A program made the position numbers and the translations under genes. From Methylobacteriaceae bacterium (lineage in GTDB: Bacteria > Pseudomonadota > Alphaproteobacteria > Rhizobiales > Beijerinckiaceae), in NCBI GenBank assembly GCA_020638135.1, contig JACKJE010000071.1, positions 1-13,897 of the forward strand: 13,897 nt of DNA. The letters are read 5' to 3'. A model generated the notes under the pieces. That model made no database searches. It was not told where the DNA came from and saw only the letters and a program-made list of their open reading frames with translations. This document shows, piece after piece, positions 13,141-13,897 of the stretch (position 1 is the stretch's first letter; every line of letters begins with the position of its first letter).

Positions 13141-13897
13141 CAATAGCCGTGGTGATCTGCGGGCGTCTTGCCGCGGAAAACCCAGTAGGCGTAGGCGGTA
13201 TAACCGAGCACCATCACGAGCAGCGGCGCTGCGCCGACGAGCAGAAAGGCGAGGCTCTTGGCGGGCGCGGCCGCCTGCCAGATAGTGACGCTGTTGGGGA
13301 CCATATAGGGATAGAAGCTGACGCCGAGGCCGATGAAGCCGAGGATGAACAAAGCCTGCGTCGCCAGAAACGGCGCCCTCTCTTTTTCACGCGCAATGCC
13401 CGTGATCAGCACATAGCCGGCGGCCGCCACCAGCAGCGGCACCGGCGCAACGAACAGAATGCGCGGCCACGAAAACCAGTTCGCCGCATAGGTCGGGTTG
13501 AGGAAGACCGTCCAGAGGCTGACGGCGCCAATAGCCCCGAGAAAGGCCGGCGCGAGCCAGGCCGCGATATCGTAGGCGCGCCGTTGCAGGCGGCCGTCGG
13601 TCTTCATGATCAGCCAGGTCGCGCCCTGCAATGCATAGCCGAGCGTGAGGCCGAGCGCGGTGAGCATGCTGAATGGCGTGATCCAGTCCCACCAGCCGCC
13701 GGCATAGGCGCGGCCCTGCACGGGAATGCCCTGCACGAGAGCGCCGAGTGCGAGGCCCTGCGCCACGGCGGCGCCAAGGGAGCCCAGCGCGAAGGCGCGA
13801 TCCCAGATTTTTCGCGCACGAGGCGTCTGCCAGCGGAATTCGAAGGCGACGCCGCGGAAGACGAGCGACAGCAGCATCAAAATGATCGGCGCATAGA
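13140..13897 (-). CDS. cydB: Cytochrome bd quinol oxidase subunit II, C-terminal part (runs off the window)
   Basis: About 251 residues of CydB/CioB are visible; the N-terminus lies beyond the right edge. The bd oxidase couples quinol oxidation to O2 reduction in the inner membrane and is often used at low oxygen or under cyanide or NO stress. The visible part begins YAPIILMLLSLVFRGVAFEF, the conserved CydB segment, followed by at least six further hydrophobic helices (for example LGSLGAAVAQGLALGALVQG, ILFVAPVPLLVAAAGYVLI, ALFILGFIGLGVSFYPYM). It ends with the typical YWVFRGK..ADHHGY tail. The frame is clean. cydA is expected upstream, outside the window. It is followed by and overlaps the DUF2474 gene. 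Whether it is the cyanide-insensitive CIO type cannot be judged without CydA. Confidence 0.95.
   Translation of the reverse strand, partial: YAPIILMLLSLVFRGVAFEFRWQTPRARKIWDRAFALGSLGAAVAQGLALGALVQGIPVQGRAYAGGWWDWITPFSMLTALGLTLGYALQGATWLIMKTDGRLQRRAYDIAAWLAPAFLGAIGAVSLWTVFLNPTYAANWFSWPRILFVAPVPLLVAAAGYVLITGIAREKERAPFLATQALFILGFIGLGVSFYPYMVPNSVTIWQAAAPAKSLAFLLVGAAPLLVMVLGYTAYAYWVFRGKTPADHHGY

Noticed and set aside
1..13897. CRISPR array, tRNA or rRNA genes, complete insertion sequence or integrase
   Set aside because: No regularly spaced direct repeats, tRNA-like folds, rRNA segments, transposase or integrase proteins were seen in the window.

Overview
The window is a high-GC chromosomal segment from an alphaproteobacterium, most likely of the order Hyphomicrobiales (Rhizobiales). 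The evidence is the gene content, the gene order, and the kind of palindromic intergenic repeats present. A Beijerinckiaceae/Methylocystaceae-type host is possible but is only a guess. The content is mainly housekeeping genes with a few accessory insertions.

Left half (minus strand, read right to left): tkt (transketolase), gap (glyceraldehyde-3-phosphate dehydrogenase), a decayed fosmidomycin-resistance-like MFS transporter, pgk (phosphoglycerate kinase), fba (class II aldolase of the Calvin-cycle subtype), a divergent thiamine-phosphate-synthase-like gene, a secreted Sel1-repeat protein, and the 5' end of a PLP-dependent aminotransferase. tkt, gap, pgk and fba are the shared core of glycolysis, the non-oxidative pentose phosphate route and the Calvin cycle. 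Palindromic repeats lie in the gap-pgk, fba-thiE-like and Sel1-aminotransferase intervals.

Middle and right (plus strand, divergent from tkt): a DUF4164-like coiled-coil protein, zapA (cell division), a cytochrome P450, a 6S RNA (ssrS), ygfA (5-formyl-THF cyclo-ligase), a YmdB-type metallophosphoesterase and yebC. zapA-ssrS-ygfA is a widely conserved order. Here the P450 sits between zapA and ssrS and is the clearest accessory insertion. The right edge (minus strand) holds the 3' part of cydB and a 43-residue DUF2474 protein that overlaps its stop by one base.

Quality warning: about 25-30 single- or double-base indels break genes that should be intact (fba, gap, tkt, DUF4164, zapA, ygfA, ymdB, yebC), and yebC alone has about ten. 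Neighbouring genes are clean. Each break can be repaired by one or two bases to give an uninterrupted family-typical protein. Uncorrected sequencing or assembly errors explain this better than gene death. The frameshifted genes are therefore annotated as CDS with the breaks noted. I found no evidence for a wholly new system. The most interesting items are the P450 with its altered I-helix at a conserved locus, the transporter remnant inside the glycolytic operon, and the repeat families.
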